Origin: Spirosoma sp. KCTC 42546
GTDB lineage: Bacteria > Bacteroidota > Bacteroidia > Cytophagales > Spirosomataceae
Length of the DNA stretch: 64,000 nucleotides
Assembly: GCF_006965485.1 (NCBI RefSeq)
Contig: NZ_CP041360.1
Coordinates: 7,172,501-7,236,500 of the forward strand
Direction: 5' to 3'
Shown here: piece after piece, positions 20,607-28,447 of the stretch
Layout of the letters: every line of letters begins with the position of its first letter
How positions within the stretch are numbered: the first letter of the stretch is position 1
Notes under the pieces: model-generated
Told to the model about the DNA's origin: nothing
The model's database searches: none
What the model saw: the letters and a program-made list of their open reading frames with translations, nothing else
Position numbers and translations under genes: made by a program

Positions 20607-21827
20607 TTACTGTGGCTCAAATTTCATGTTTCCCATTACGCCCTGTTGCTCAAAGGCTTTAATAGTACTTTCTTCTAAAGGCGTTCGTCGTACTACCGAA
20701 TTATTTCGCCAAAACTCAGCGTCATATTTCGCGCCTTGAATAAGCTTTAAATCTTCACGGTGAATATTTATTGGCTTGTATTTACCTCTAGTAGCTGCAT
20801 TACTGAAGTCATTAATCAATAAAAATGCACTTACCCAATCTTTTCGCTTTTCGCCAGTCGCCCTAATAAGTTGATCAAACTCAACGGTTACTCGAATACT
20901 GTTAAAAACTGTGGTATTTGCTTGAGATGTATAATCCACATCAACTGTATAAACATAATTCTCAGTCAGTGTTTTGGCATTGTTTATTACTGCTCCCATA
21001 CTATTTGGGATCGTCCCGTGCACCTTCACTAATTTATAATTATTCATATTGATATAAACTTTACCCGAAAAGGCTGGGTTTGTATAGTCTTCTCGAATAT
21101 GGCAATCTAATTCAGCTATTTTATCACCACTCGGTTGTGTTAGTACATCCGTTACTTGAACGTCGTAATAATCAGCTACGTCTGGCCGGACTGGGAAAAG
21201 AACTGCATTTTCTGTTGGTTTTGACTGGCTAATTGATTTTTGCGCTAATACTAAGTAAGAAAAATTAGTAAAGCTTAAATACATTTTTTTATCATCAGAA
21301 GGTAATTTCGCATATCGAGCATTACCAATCTGTACACCTTCTATTTTATTACTTGACAATGCAATATTATATGTAACTTCTTGAATTTCAGTAAACTGAG
21401 ATCCATTTTTAGTTAATTGACGGTAAAAAGCATTTCCATAAATTATACTTCTTCCAGCATTTACTTGAGTAAACGCTTGCTTAATTAATTTATAACCAGC
21501 ATTGCTCACCGTTACTGGGTCTAGTTCATGAGCAGCGGGTTTCAGATGTACCGTGTAATTATCCGTTGGCTCAACAATAGTAATTGTATCGGATTGATAA
21601 CTGATGTGAGATACAACTAATTGAACAGGAAAAGATGGAATAGGGAATCCATATTCTCCATTTTCATTACTCAATGTACCTTTTTTTATTTTTGGACAGT
21701 ATATATTAGCGAAAGGAATTCTTTGGTTTGTAATCAGGTCTACTACTGAGCCATTAATTTGCTGGCTATAACTATAAGTTGCGACAAATAAATCAATAAT
21801 TAATAACCACCCTTGTATCTTCCTCAT
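20607..21827 (-). CDS. CarboxypepD_reg-like secreted protein
   Basis: 406 aa with an N-terminal signal peptide (LLIIDLFVATYSYSQ). It starts with a carboxypeptidase-regulatory-like beta-sandwich (QINGSVVDLITNQRIPFANIYC, GTLSNENGEYGFPIP, residues about 22-100), as in the plug extension of TonB-dependent receptors. It has no TonB plug or barrel. The rest, about 110-400, is beta-rich and resembles the unnamed C-terminal part of DUF5686-type proteins. It acts in the periplasm or outer membrane. Placed directly after the three small peptides and before the MauE-Trx gene on the same strand, it could serve export, processing or self-protection for the peptide system. That role is inference. Confidence 0.75.
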   Translation of the reverse strand: MRKIQGWLLIIDLFVATYSYSQQINGSVVDLITNQRIPFANIYCPKIKKGTLSNENGEYGFPIPSFPVQLVVSHISYQSDTITIVEPTDNYTVHLKPAAHELDPVTVSNAGYKLIKQAFTQVNAGRSIIYGNAFYRQLTKNGSQFTEIQEVTYNIALSSNKIEGVQIGNARYAKLPSDDKKMYLSFTNFSYLVLAQKSISQSKPTENAVLFPVRPDVADYYDVQVTDVLTQPSGDKIAELDCHIREDYTNPAFSGKVYINMNNYKLVKVHGTIPNSMGAVINNAKTLTENYVYTVDVDYTSQANTTVFNSIRVTVEFDQLIRATGEKRKDWVSAFLLINDFSNAATRGKYKPINIHREDLKLIQGAKYDAEFWRNNSVVRRTPLEESTIKAFEQQGVMGNMKFEPQ

Positions 21828-21859
21828 ATCATTTTTAACTTATTTCAGGAGCCTTTCGT

Positions 21860-21898
21860 AATTTACTGGGGTATATCAATTAGACACCCCAGTAAATT
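21860..21898 (-). promoter_or_regulatory. Perfect hairpin between peptide gene 1 and downstream gene
   Basis: aatttactggggt / accccagtaaatt, a perfect 13-bp stem with a 13-base loop. On the transcribed minus strand no T-run follows, so it is more likely an attenuating or mRNA-processing hairpin than a full terminator. It would allow more peptide mRNA than downstream mRNA. Confidence 0.55.
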
Positions 21899-21929
21899 AA
21901 GCATCAGTCTGTTACTATTCCCGGCTATA

Positions 21930-22088
21930 TTAAAATGTACATTTTACTGTAGCCGAGCAAGTGCCATCTGAATTAGCTGTAGCCGACACTTCCCATTTGT
22001 TTTCAAGACGCTCTTCAAGTTCTTCTACTTGGAATAAGGCTACTAGTTCACCTTCAGACTGTGCGTCGAATAGATTAACAGTTTGCAT
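21930..22088 (-). CDS. Small peptide 1 of putative RiPP-like precursor family
   Basis: 52-aa peptide not recognised by length-limited gene calling. It begins MQTVNLFDAQSEGELVALFQ and continues with VEELEERLENKWEVSA. The block FQVEELEERLENKWEV is shared with the next two peptides. The tail after it (about 18 residues, two Cys, ending VKCTF) is unlike theirs. A conserved amphipathic N-terminal part with a variable C-terminal part is the pattern of leader and core in ribosomally made, modified peptides. There is no signal peptide and no GG cleavage site. I know no named family for it with certainty. Confidence 0.8.
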   Translation of the reverse strand: MQTVNLFDAQSEGELVALFQVEELEERLENKWEVSATANSDGTCSATVKCTF

Positions 22089-22211
22089 AAAAATAAAATT
22101 AAGAAAGTTTAAGGGCTGTTTAGGTTAACCGACTACTACTGCCCCGTTAGGTAGCAGACGGATGACTTTAGTAGTAACCTTAATTTGTGTTACCTATTAT
22201 ATTTTTGGGTA
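22089..22211 (-). other. Spacer between peptide genes 1 and 2
   Basis: 123 bases. In the frame of peptide 2, after its stop, an open stretch with no start codon (22127 upward) could be read as KVTTKVIRLLPNGAVVVG, possibly a leftover of an older peptide end. Partial pairing between actactactgcc and agtagtaacc is visible. No gene is called. Confidence 0.3.
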
Positions 22212-22373
22212 TCAATCAACAACTACTGTAACCTCCATAGGGGTATCTTCTTGGGGTCCATTATTGACCACATACCATTTATTTTCCAGCCGTTCTTCCA
22301 GTTCTTGCACTTGAAATTGAGACACCAGCTTGTTATCTGGTTGTAAAGGGTCATTTATAATCTTCATGGTCAT
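22212..22373 (-). CDS. Small peptide 2 of putative RiPP-like precursor family
   Basis: 53 aa from ATG at 22373 (a second in-frame ATG lies two codons later). Its conserved block is FQVQELEERLENKWYV at residues 20-35. The tail, NNGPQEDTPMEVTVVVD, has no Cys and is acidic, so the presumed core chemistry differs from peptides 1 and 3. It begins 13 bases after peptide 3 ends, which argues for co-transcription with the M50 protease and peptide 3. Confidence 0.8.
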   Translation of the reverse strand: MTMKIINDPLQPDNKLVSQFQVQELEERLENKWYVVNNGPQEDTPMEVTVVVD

Positions 22374-22386
22374 TAAAAATTAATTA

Positions 22387-22536
22387 TTAGTTATTAATTT
22401 GGGAGTGAGGTCCTTTTGTGTTGCACTCGTCGCAACCTTCTATCTCCCATCGATTTTCAAGCCGCTCTTCGAGTGCTTCCAGTTGAAATAAAAATATAAT
22501 CTTACTTTCCGGATTCCTCACTAATTGTTTTTTCAT
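22387..22536 (-). CDS. Small peptide 3 of putative RiPP-like precursor family
   Basis: 49 aa. Conserved block FQLEALEERLENRWEI at residues 17-32, followed by a short tail with a CDEC pair (EGCDECNTKGPHSQINN). The N-terminus is basic (MKKQLVRNPESK), unlike the other two. It starts 45 bases downstream of the M50 protease gene. The three peptides differ at the DNA level but keep the LEERLEN[KR]W motif exactly, which points to selection on the protein sequence. Confidence 0.8.
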   Translation of the reverse strand: MKKQLVRNPESKIIFLFQLEALEERLENRWEIEGCDECNTKGPHSQINN

Positions 22537-22581
22537 ACACATCAACAGTTAAAAGTAGATAGACTAATATAAAAAAAATCT

Positions 22582-23823
22582 TCACAATCTATTTTCTGTA
22601 ATTGATTCCTCACTCACGTAATTTTTTCTAATATTTTTTAAAAGAATATGCTTATTACTTTGCCATTGGCTAATAATAAACTTTAGAAAAACCACGTAGA
22701 ATAGCAGTACAGTTATATATTGGCGGCTTAAATCCTGCCACGACAATTGAGCGTTTACAGCTTTTGCAAACAATTGCCAAACGATGACTGGGAATTGAAA
22801 CACGATTTCACGATACATAATCAAGGTGTAAATCATTATGGCGACCCACAGCAGCGTATTAATAAAGCCATATATAAACAAGCCAATCTTTTGCCATGAT
22901 AGCTTGCGTAATTGCGTTTTCGGTTGCTGCCAAAAAGTCATCAGGGTGACCCTGCGAATACTTATCCTGAACATTTCATTCGCCTTTTGCAGCAAATTAG
23001 GCGTATTAGTCAAATCAGATAGTACCCAATAGCCATCAAACCGAACGAAAGGATTAAACTCCCAGATGACCATTGTGAATACAGAGAGTGCCACCGCCAG
23101 ACACGTTTCGTTACCGGTCATCAAATACACAACCGCTAAAGCGCTTGCGTAAAGTATCTCATTGAAAATGCCAGCTAAGTTTGCAATTACTCGGTGTGAT
23201 CTATCAACCAACCATACCTCTGTTATGTCGGCGTACATGACGGGCATAATGAAATAAAACCCAAATCCTACCCCGCCATGCTTTAAACCATACTTAGCGC
23301 AGGCTCCAATGTGACCCAATTCGTGAACCAGCATTGTTGCATACAACAGGCTGAAGTATAAAACATAATCTGTTTGAGCAATTATCTGATTTGCATCACT
23401 CACAAAGTACACCATCGGCACAACCAACGAGCATAACAGAAAAGCGATCCAAAACACGTTGAGTGCATACACCCACTGAAGCGGCTTTGACAATACTCCG
23501 ACTACACAAGCCGGTAAAAGCTCTACCTTTAGTTTCAGATAGTTGTTTTTCAGGCTGGGTTTAACGGGTGTTTGATCTTCGATCAGCACGTTATACCCCC
23601 CTAACGTTTGAGCAACTATGTCATTAAATTCCTGCTGATTAAGAGTTAAACCGAATATCTGGTTAAACCGCCTGACAGCTTCTAACCAATCTGACGACTC
23701 CCGCAAAATCTGGTATAGTTGATAGGTAGCCTGATTAATCAAAAAGTTACGTCCTTTGGCTGAGTGAATAACCCAGTTATTTTCGTCGAAGACGTGAACG
23801 CTGGTATCGTTTGCGATAAGCAT
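22582..23823 (-). CDS. M50-family membrane metalloprotease with PqqD/RRE-like N-terminus
   Basis: 413-aa membrane protein of the 'putative peptide zinc metalloprotease' type (relatives include YydH in epipeptide clusters). Residues 1-80 look like a PqqD-type winged helix (NNWVIHSAKGRNFLINQATYQ and a following helix), the fold of RiPP recognition elements. Hydrophobic helices follow, with the zinc motif HELGH at 167-171 and the third-ligand motif NPFVRFDGYW near 257-266, then two or three further helices. It probably binds the leader of the small peptides and cleaves them at the membrane. Its start overlaps the end of the preceding gene by 85 bases, suggesting translational coupling. The RRE assignment is from sequence pattern only. 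Confidence 0.85.
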   Translation of the reverse strand: MLIANDTSVHVFDENNWVIHSAKGRNFLINQATYQLYQILRESSDWLEAVRRFNQIFGLTLNQQEFNDIVAQTLGGYNVLIEDQTPVKPSLKNNYLKLKVELLPACVVGVLSKPLQWVYALNVFWIAFLLCSLVVPMVYFVSDANQIIAQTDYVLYFSLLYATMLVHELGHIGACAKYGLKHGGVGFGFYFIMPVMYADITEVWLVDRSHRVIANLAGIFNEILYASALAVVYLMTGNETCLAVALSVFTMVIWEFNPFVRFDGYWVLSDLTNTPNLLQKANEMFRISIRRVTLMTFWQQPKTQLRKLSWQKIGLFIYGFINTLLWVAIMIYTLIMYREIVFQFPVIVWQLFAKAVNAQLSWQDLSRQYITVLLFYVVFLKFIISQWQSNKHILLKNIRKNYVSEESITENRL

Positions 23824-25715
23824 GGATATTGCTTAGAGATAGTCAATATATTAAAGACTGTACTAGTCGTAAAAACCCGGTTGTGATCATCGACTAGTGT
23901 GTTTACACCAAAAGAGCTTTTTCGCCATCGCTTTACGGTTTCGGGCTGTAATACATTTGTTGCGGGTATTCGCAAAATATGGCTGGTTTGCCAACTACCA
24001 TCCTTAGTTTGATTCATAAGCAGCCAGTTAATTCCACATTGTATAACATTCTGATACAACTTTACATCAATAGCAATTAGTGCTTTTAGGGCAATTGCTG
24101 TATAAAATGCATTGGGTTGATTATCAATAGGATTCACCCAATAGCCATTTGGGTGTTGATTTTGAGCAATCCGGTAACCTAATTGAGGAACATAAGGTAA
24201 ATGAGACGTTCGTTTAGCAAAAGCTAATGCCGTAAATGACAGAGTATATAGGTCACTTGTCCACCAATATGAGTGTAAGCCTCCTCCTACTAAGCGTCTG
24301 GTTAAATAGCGACACGTTGACTCATATACGTTATCAAGGCTGGGTATGTCGGAAAGTATATAAGCGGCAGCAGCACTTACACAATCATGGGCAGAAAGCC
24401 AGCCAGCTATGGTAGTGTGTTTAGTCAATCCTAATCGACCCCGTAATCCATCCTCATCCTGATATGTGGCCCATCCTCCTTTTTCATTTCTGAACAACAG
24501 CCATGAATCCAGAAGTTGATCAGGTATTGACCTGGTAAGCTGCCAATGCAATCCTACCAAAAAATTAGTCGAATCCGCATCCTGTAAGACGCTACCATTG
24601 AATGATCCTTTTGCAGAGAGTTTCTCTAATACTGTTTGAATTAATTGTTTGTCAACGCCACATTCCGCCAGCATACGTCCTGTGTATGCCGTAATCCAGG
24701 TATCACCAGAACCAGCACTAGTAATAAAATCTGACCATGTTCCGCTATCAATGACTGAAGTTAAATATATGAATGCGCTATCTGCGGCTTCACTAACACT
24801 TAGCCTAGGCATTATGACTGAACTTTTAGCTGATTTAATTCGCGTTTTTTTGATAAGGAGATCAATTTCATTCGCAAAATTCTTCGCCAATTCTACTTGT
24901 GTTATCAAATATTCTTCTAATGATGTAAGACCAATTTCTTTTATACTATTGATGGCCTCCTCAAAATGACTAATAGCTTTATTGATTATCGTAGCACCTA
25001 CATTTGACAGGTATAAATATTTGTGCATAAGCTTCTCATCGGCTAATTGCACACCTTGTTCTGTCAAATATTCCTGAACTAACTGATGAGCAAAAGTTCG
25101 TTGTCCGCTAATAAGATCAGCCTCAAAGTCATCAATATCATCAAGATATTGAAAGGCGATATGAATGTGTCGTAAGCATCTTTCAAGCTGATTATCGAAA
25201 GGTGTACACCCATTTAGCGTTACGAGTGCCTGTATTGCGGCATAACAAACTGCCGATTTACCCGCGGCAAGTTGCTCAAAAGTGGCTTCTGAGTACAATT
25301 GCCCAGATTTGGCAAAATGCTTTTCTGTTAAGACAGCTTTTCCATACTCATTTTTGTACTTATTAAATTTAAGCCAAAATGATGAATTGGTTGGAAATAG
25401 TAAAGCTAATTCTCTGATAGCAGCTTCATGTATCTCTACTATACAGTTTAGTTTCTGAGCTTGGGCAATTTTACTTTGCTCTACTACCGTATCTACAATA
25501 GCATCAAACTCTAATAAAAAGCGAAAATACAAATAACCCGCGAACGAGATCTGTTCCTTTTCTGGCTCTAAAATTTTGTCAAAAACAGGCGCGACATAAT
25601 CAATCAAATTAAGATAAAATATATGTTTCTGTTGTGCACCTTCCTGCATCAAGCGCCCCATAGTTAAATCATTTACTGGCAGCCTGCTAATTCTATCACT
25701 GAAGTTACTCCTCAT
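23739..25715 (-). CDS. Fusion of class I prenyl-synthase-like and squalene-cyclase-like toroid domains
   Basis: 658 aa. Residues about 30-290 look like a class I isoprenoid synthase: FLLEFDAIVD (D71, D75) in the place of the first Asp-rich motif, KSAVCYAA near 153, and FQYLDDIDDFEAD...GQRTF (D192-D196) in the place of the second. Residues about 305-630 look like the alpha/alpha toroid of squalene/terpene cyclases and protein prenyltransferases, with repeats such as KGGWATYQDEDG, HPNGYWVNP and KDGSWQT. QDADST at 378-383 matches the class II cyclase motif DxDDT except that the last Asp is Ser; the usual general acid, the middle Asp, is kept. The order (alpha domain first) is the reverse of plant bifunctional terpene synthases. 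It lies between the LuxR-type and M50 genes. A terpenoid or prenylated-peptide product is inferred. Confidence 0.8.
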   Translation of the reverse strand: MRSNFSDRISRLPVNDLTMGRLMQEGAQQKHIFYLNLIDYVAPVFDKILEPEKEQISFAGYLYFRFLLEFDAIVDTVVEQSKIAQAQKLNCIVEIHEAAIRELALLFPTNSSFWLKFNKYKNEYGKAVLTEKHFAKSGQLYSEATFEQLAAGKSAVCYAAIQALVTLNGCTPFDNQLERCLRHIHIAFQYLDDIDDFEADLISGQRTFAHQLVQEYLTEQGVQLADEKLMHKYLYLSNVGATIINKAISHFEEAINSIKEIGLTSLEEYLITQVELAKNFANEIDLLIKKTRIKSAKSSVIMPRLSVSEAADSAFIYLTSVIDSGTWSDFITSAGSGDTWITAYTGRMLAECGVDKQLIQTVLEKLSAKGSFNGSVLQDADSTNFLVGLHWQLTRSIPDQLLDSWLLFRNEKGGWATYQDEDGLRGRLGLTKHTTIAGWLSAHDCVSAAAAYILSDIPSLDNVYESTCRYLTRRLVGGGLHSYWWTSDLYTLSFTALAFAKRTSHLPYVPQLGYRIAQNQHPNGYWVNPIDNQPNAFYTAIALKALIAIDVKLYQNVIQCGINWLLMNQTKDGSWQTSHILRIPATNVLQPETVKRWRKSSFGVNTLVDDHNRVFTTSTVFNILTISKQYPCLSQTIPAFTSSTKITGLFTQPKDVTF

Positions 25716-25810
25716 AACTTTTAGAGTTCTTAATCAAGAAACAATCGCGCCCAAATTTTCGCTACCAGCGACATACTTACCAGCAAATTTATAGGCCTTG
25801 ATCGAGTCAG

Positions 25811-25855
25811 AATATGGAGTAAACTCCTCAATTTTTGAGGAGTTTACTCCATATT
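25811..25855. promoter_or_regulatory. Perfect 21-bp hairpin between LuxR-type gene and fusion-enzyme gene
   Basis: aatatggagtaaactcctcaa / ttgaggagtttactccatatt with a 3-base loop. A T-run follows on the plus strand, so as a terminator it faces away from the island. On the minus strand it sits in the leader of the biosynthetic operon and could act as an attenuator, an operator or a stabilising 5' hairpin. Confidence 0.6.
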
Positions 25856-25923
25856 TTTTCAAATGTTTAGCTTGACAAATTGCATCTTTGGCTTTCCCTT
25901 TTATAGCCTAGATGGCCATATAC

Positions 25924-26244
25924 TTATTGCTTATATTCACAAAAAGGGGATTTAACAACCAGCACCTCATACAATTTCTGTAATTCATGCTGATGTTTTC
26001 GAGCAAACTGAGCCAGCTTTCGAGCACCTTGCAGGTTAAGTTTGCTGCCAATGCGGTTTCTGTAGTTTACAACGCTCTTTGTACTCAAGTAAAGTAGGTC
26101 AGCGATTTCGGCATTGGTCAGGTCTTCGACAACATAGAGCAACACCTGCCACTCTCTGGGTGTAAGCTCAAAAAGGGCCTGGTTTGGCAGGGCGATTTTA
26201 GGCGGTGCCTCGTTACGGTTGGGAGTAAAATGTGGTCGCTCCAT
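25924..26244 (-). CDS. LuxR/GerE-type helix-turn-helix protein
   Basis: 106 aa from ATG at 26244 (a TTG at 26250 is also open). It contains one GerE-type HTH: LTPREWQVLLYVVEDLTNAEIADLLYLSTKSVVNYRNRIGSKL (cited here by its key residues LTPRE, TNAEIA and KSVVNYRNRI). There is no receiver or sensor domain, so it is a stand-alone DNA-binding module. It is the first gene of the AT-rich minus-strand island and is the natural candidate to control the peptide operon 208 bases downstream. A partner sensor is not visible in the window. Confidence 0.85.
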   Translation of the reverse strand: MERPHFTPNRNEAPPKIALPNQALFELTPREWQVLLYVVEDLTNAEIADLLYLSTKSVVNYRNRIGSKLNLQGARKLAQFARKHQHELQKLYEVLVVKSPFCEYKQ

Positions 26245-26698
26245 TTTCAATTACAATCAATACGATATACTACTAACTGAATTCACATGTAACCAATTTA
26301 ATTTATGCGAGACAAATAGCATAGCGTTACTATTGGAAACAATATTTCGTGAGCACAATTGCGTGAAATCACCCTTTTTACGTGTGAAATCAACTAAAAA
26401 GTAAATTATATGACAAAAACTAAATACATTGAATTAAACACCGCAATGGGGATCTCTAGTACATATATAGATAAATGGTGACTACTTATCGATTAGACTA
26501 TTAATAAACTAAAATCATAAAATGAATTATTTATTATTAGATATAACTTTAACTTCACGAATTTCCAATAGTATCAACTCGATTTATTTAAGCCGGGAAT
26601 TTCACCATGGTTGCTCAAACCCCGAACCTAATTCAACCTACTTTGCGTTTTCCAAATAGATTTCGCTAGACTTTTATAGTCCCCTATTCTGTTTCCTC
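26245..26698. other. AT-rich intergenic region between island and sufS
   Basis: About 450 bases between the divergent LuxR-type and sufS genes. It is strongly AT-rich up to about 26600 and then takes on the composition of the suf genes, so one island border probably lies near 26580-26640. It must hold promoters in both directions. No direct repeats or att-like site could be recognised by eye. Confidence 0.5.
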
Positions 26699-27937
26699 AT
26701 GCAGCCAGCCATAGATAATACCCTTGACATTCAACGAATTCGCCAGGATTTCCCGATACTCGATCAAGAGATCAACGGTCGACCACTGGTGTATTTCGAC
26801 AATGCAGCTACGAATCAGAAGCCGCTTTCGGTGATTAATGCCCTGACTCGCTATTATGAGGGCTACAATGCCAATATCCACCGGGGCATCCATCATCTGG
26901 CTGAGCAGGCAACAGCTGCCTTCGAAGCATCCCGCCGGGCGGTTCAGGAATTTCTGAATGCAAAACACTGGCAGGAGATCATCTTCACCTACGGTACCAC
27001 CGATGGGATCAACCTGGTGGCTCAGAGCTATGGCCGTCATTTCCTGAAAGCGGGCGATGAGATCATTATCTCGACCATGGAACACCATTCAAACATTGTT
27101 CCCTGGCAAATGCTCTGCGAAGAAAAAGGGTGCATTCTGAAAGTTATTCCCATCAACGACGAGGGTGAGTTATTGCTGGATGAGTATGAAAAATTGCTAT
27201 CCGAGAAAACCAAGTTCGTTTCCTGCGTTCACATTTCCAATTCCCTGGGAACCATCAACCCCGTCAAATTCATCATCGACAAAGCCCACGAAGTGGGAGC
27301 CGTTGTATTAATTGACGGAGCGCAGGCCAGTTCCCACCTCGAACTTGATGTTCAGGCACTCGATGCCGATTTCTACGTTCTCTCAGCGCATAAGCTTTAC
27401 GGGCCAACGGGCATGGGTGTTCTCTATGGTAAGAAGGAAATTTTAGACGCCATGCCACCCTACCGGGGGGGTGGTGAGATGATTAAGGAAGTTACCTTTG
27501 CCAAAACGACTTACAGCGATCTGCCTTATAAGTTCGAAGCGGGTACGCCTAACATTGCCGACGTAATAGCAGTCAAAACGGCTCTTGAATACATGGCAGG
27601 TTTGGGAAAAGAGAATATTGCTGCCCACGAAAACGATCTGCTTCAGTATGCAACAGAACAACTGAATGAACTGGATGGATTACGAATTATCGGCCAGGCT
27701 AAAGACAAAATTGGGGTCATTTCCTTTGTGCTGGATGGCATTCACCACCAGGATATTGGTGTAATTTTAGACCAGCAGGGCATTGCCGTTCGAACGGGTC
27801 ATCATTGCACCATGCCATTAATGCAACGCCTGGGTATTGCCGGAACTACGCGGGCCTCATTTGCGGTTTATAACACCAGATATGAGGTTGACCGGCTTGT
27901 GCAGGGTTTGCGTCGGGTTCAGAAAATGATGTTGTAA
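26699..27937 (+). CDS. sufS: Cysteine desulfurase SufS
   Basis: 412-aa PLP enzyme that removes sulfur from cysteine for iron-sulfur cluster assembly. The PLP Lys is in VLSAHKLYGPTGMGVLYG, the active-site Cys in AVRTGHHCTMPLMQRLG (group II type), and the N-terminus has the typical QDFPILDQEINGRPLVYFDNAATNQKP context. sufE follows after 5 bases. Together with sufC and sufD 8 kb upstream this completes most of a SUF operon; sufB is absent from the window. Confidence 0.97.
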   Translation: MQPAIDNTLDIQRIRQDFPILDQEINGRPLVYFDNAATNQKPLSVINALTRYYEGYNANIHRGIHHLAEQATAAFEASRRAVQEFLNAKHWQEIIFTYGTTDGINLVAQSYGRHFLKAGDEIIISTMEHHSNIVPWQMLCEEKGCILKVIPINDEGELLLDEYEKLLSEKTKFVSCVHISNSLGTINPVKFIIDKAHEVGAVVLIDGAQASSHLELDVQALDADFYVLSAHKLYGPTGMGVLYGKKEILDAMPPYRGGGEMIKEVTFAKTTYSDLPYKFEAGTPNIADVIAVKTALEYMAGLGKENIAAHENDLLQYATEQLNELDGLRIIGQAKDKIGVISFVLDGIHHQDIGVILDQQGIAVRTGHHCTMPLMQRLGIAGTTRASFAVYNTRYEVDRLVQGLRRVQKMML

Positions 27938-27942
27938 GCAAA

Positions 27943-28374
27943 ATGACCATTAACGAAAAGCAGGACGAAATCATTGAGGAATTTGACTTGTTCGACGACC
28001 TACTCGACAAGACGCAGTATATCATTGATTTAGGCAAGAAATTACCCCCTATGCCTGAAGCCCAGAAAAACGATGAGAATCGGATTATGGGTTGTCAGTC
28101 GAAAGTGTGGGTTGATGCGGAGTTGAAGGACGACAAACTCTATTTCTATGGCGATAGCGAACCAACCGCTCAGATCTCCAAAGGGTTAGTTGGCCTGTTA
28201 ATCCGAGTCTTATCGGGCGAAAAACCCGAAGATATTGCCAACGCCGACCTGTATTTCATCCCTCGAGTCGGTATGGGTAACTTGATTACGTCGTTGCGGG
28301 CCGGTGGGCTGGCTTCGATGATTGAACGCATGAAAGCTTTTGGCCGGGCGTACACAGAAAAAAGTCATTCGTAA
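27943..28374 (+). CDS. sufE: SufE family sulfur-transfer protein
   Basis: 143 aa. Accepts persulfide sulfur from SufS and passes it to the SufBCD scaffold. The reactive Cys lies in NRIMGCQSKVWV, and DLYFIPRVGMGNLITSLRAGGL is typical of the family's C-terminal half. Immediately downstream of sufS, hence co-transcribed. Confidence 0.95.
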   Translation: MTINEKQDEIIEEFDLFDDLLDKTQYIIDLGKKLPPMPEAQKNDENRIMGCQSKVWVDAELKDDKLYFYGDSEPTAQISKGLVGLLIRVLSGEKPEDIANADLYFIPRVGMGNLITSLRAGGLASMIERMKAFGRAYTEKSHS

Positions 28375-28375
28375 C

Positions 28376-28413
28376 CATTGCTAGTCATTGATAGCCATAC
28401 ATGACTAGCAATG
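28376..28413. repeat. Hairpin between sufE and DUF59 gene
   Basis: Perfect 13-bp arms cattgctagtcat / atgactagcaatg with a 12-base loop. It has no T-run and lies inside the suf gene string, so it may slow or process the transcript. Confidence 0.6.
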
Positions 28414-28447
28414 ACGTAACGAAAATGACAATAAATGACCTAAAATA

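Noticed and set aside
21930..21941. CaaX-like prenylation signal at the end of peptide 1 (VKCTF)
   Set aside because: The Cys is third, not fourth, from the end, and the other two peptides have no Cys at the end, so no general CaaX rule is supported.
22089..22211. Fourth peptide gene in the spacer between peptides 1 and 2
   Set aside because: An open stretch exists but it has no start codon and lacks the LEERLEN block.
23739..23823. Possible frameshift at the 85-base overlap of the fusion enzyme and M50 genes
   Set aside because: Both frames give sensible ends: the toroid domain is complete before the overlap and the M50 N-terminus has a family-like pattern from its ATG. An overlap is the simpler reading.
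26684..27088. 134-aa minus-strand ORF across the sufS start
   Set aside because: Shadow of sufS; no family pattern and it overlaps the coding start of a certain gene.
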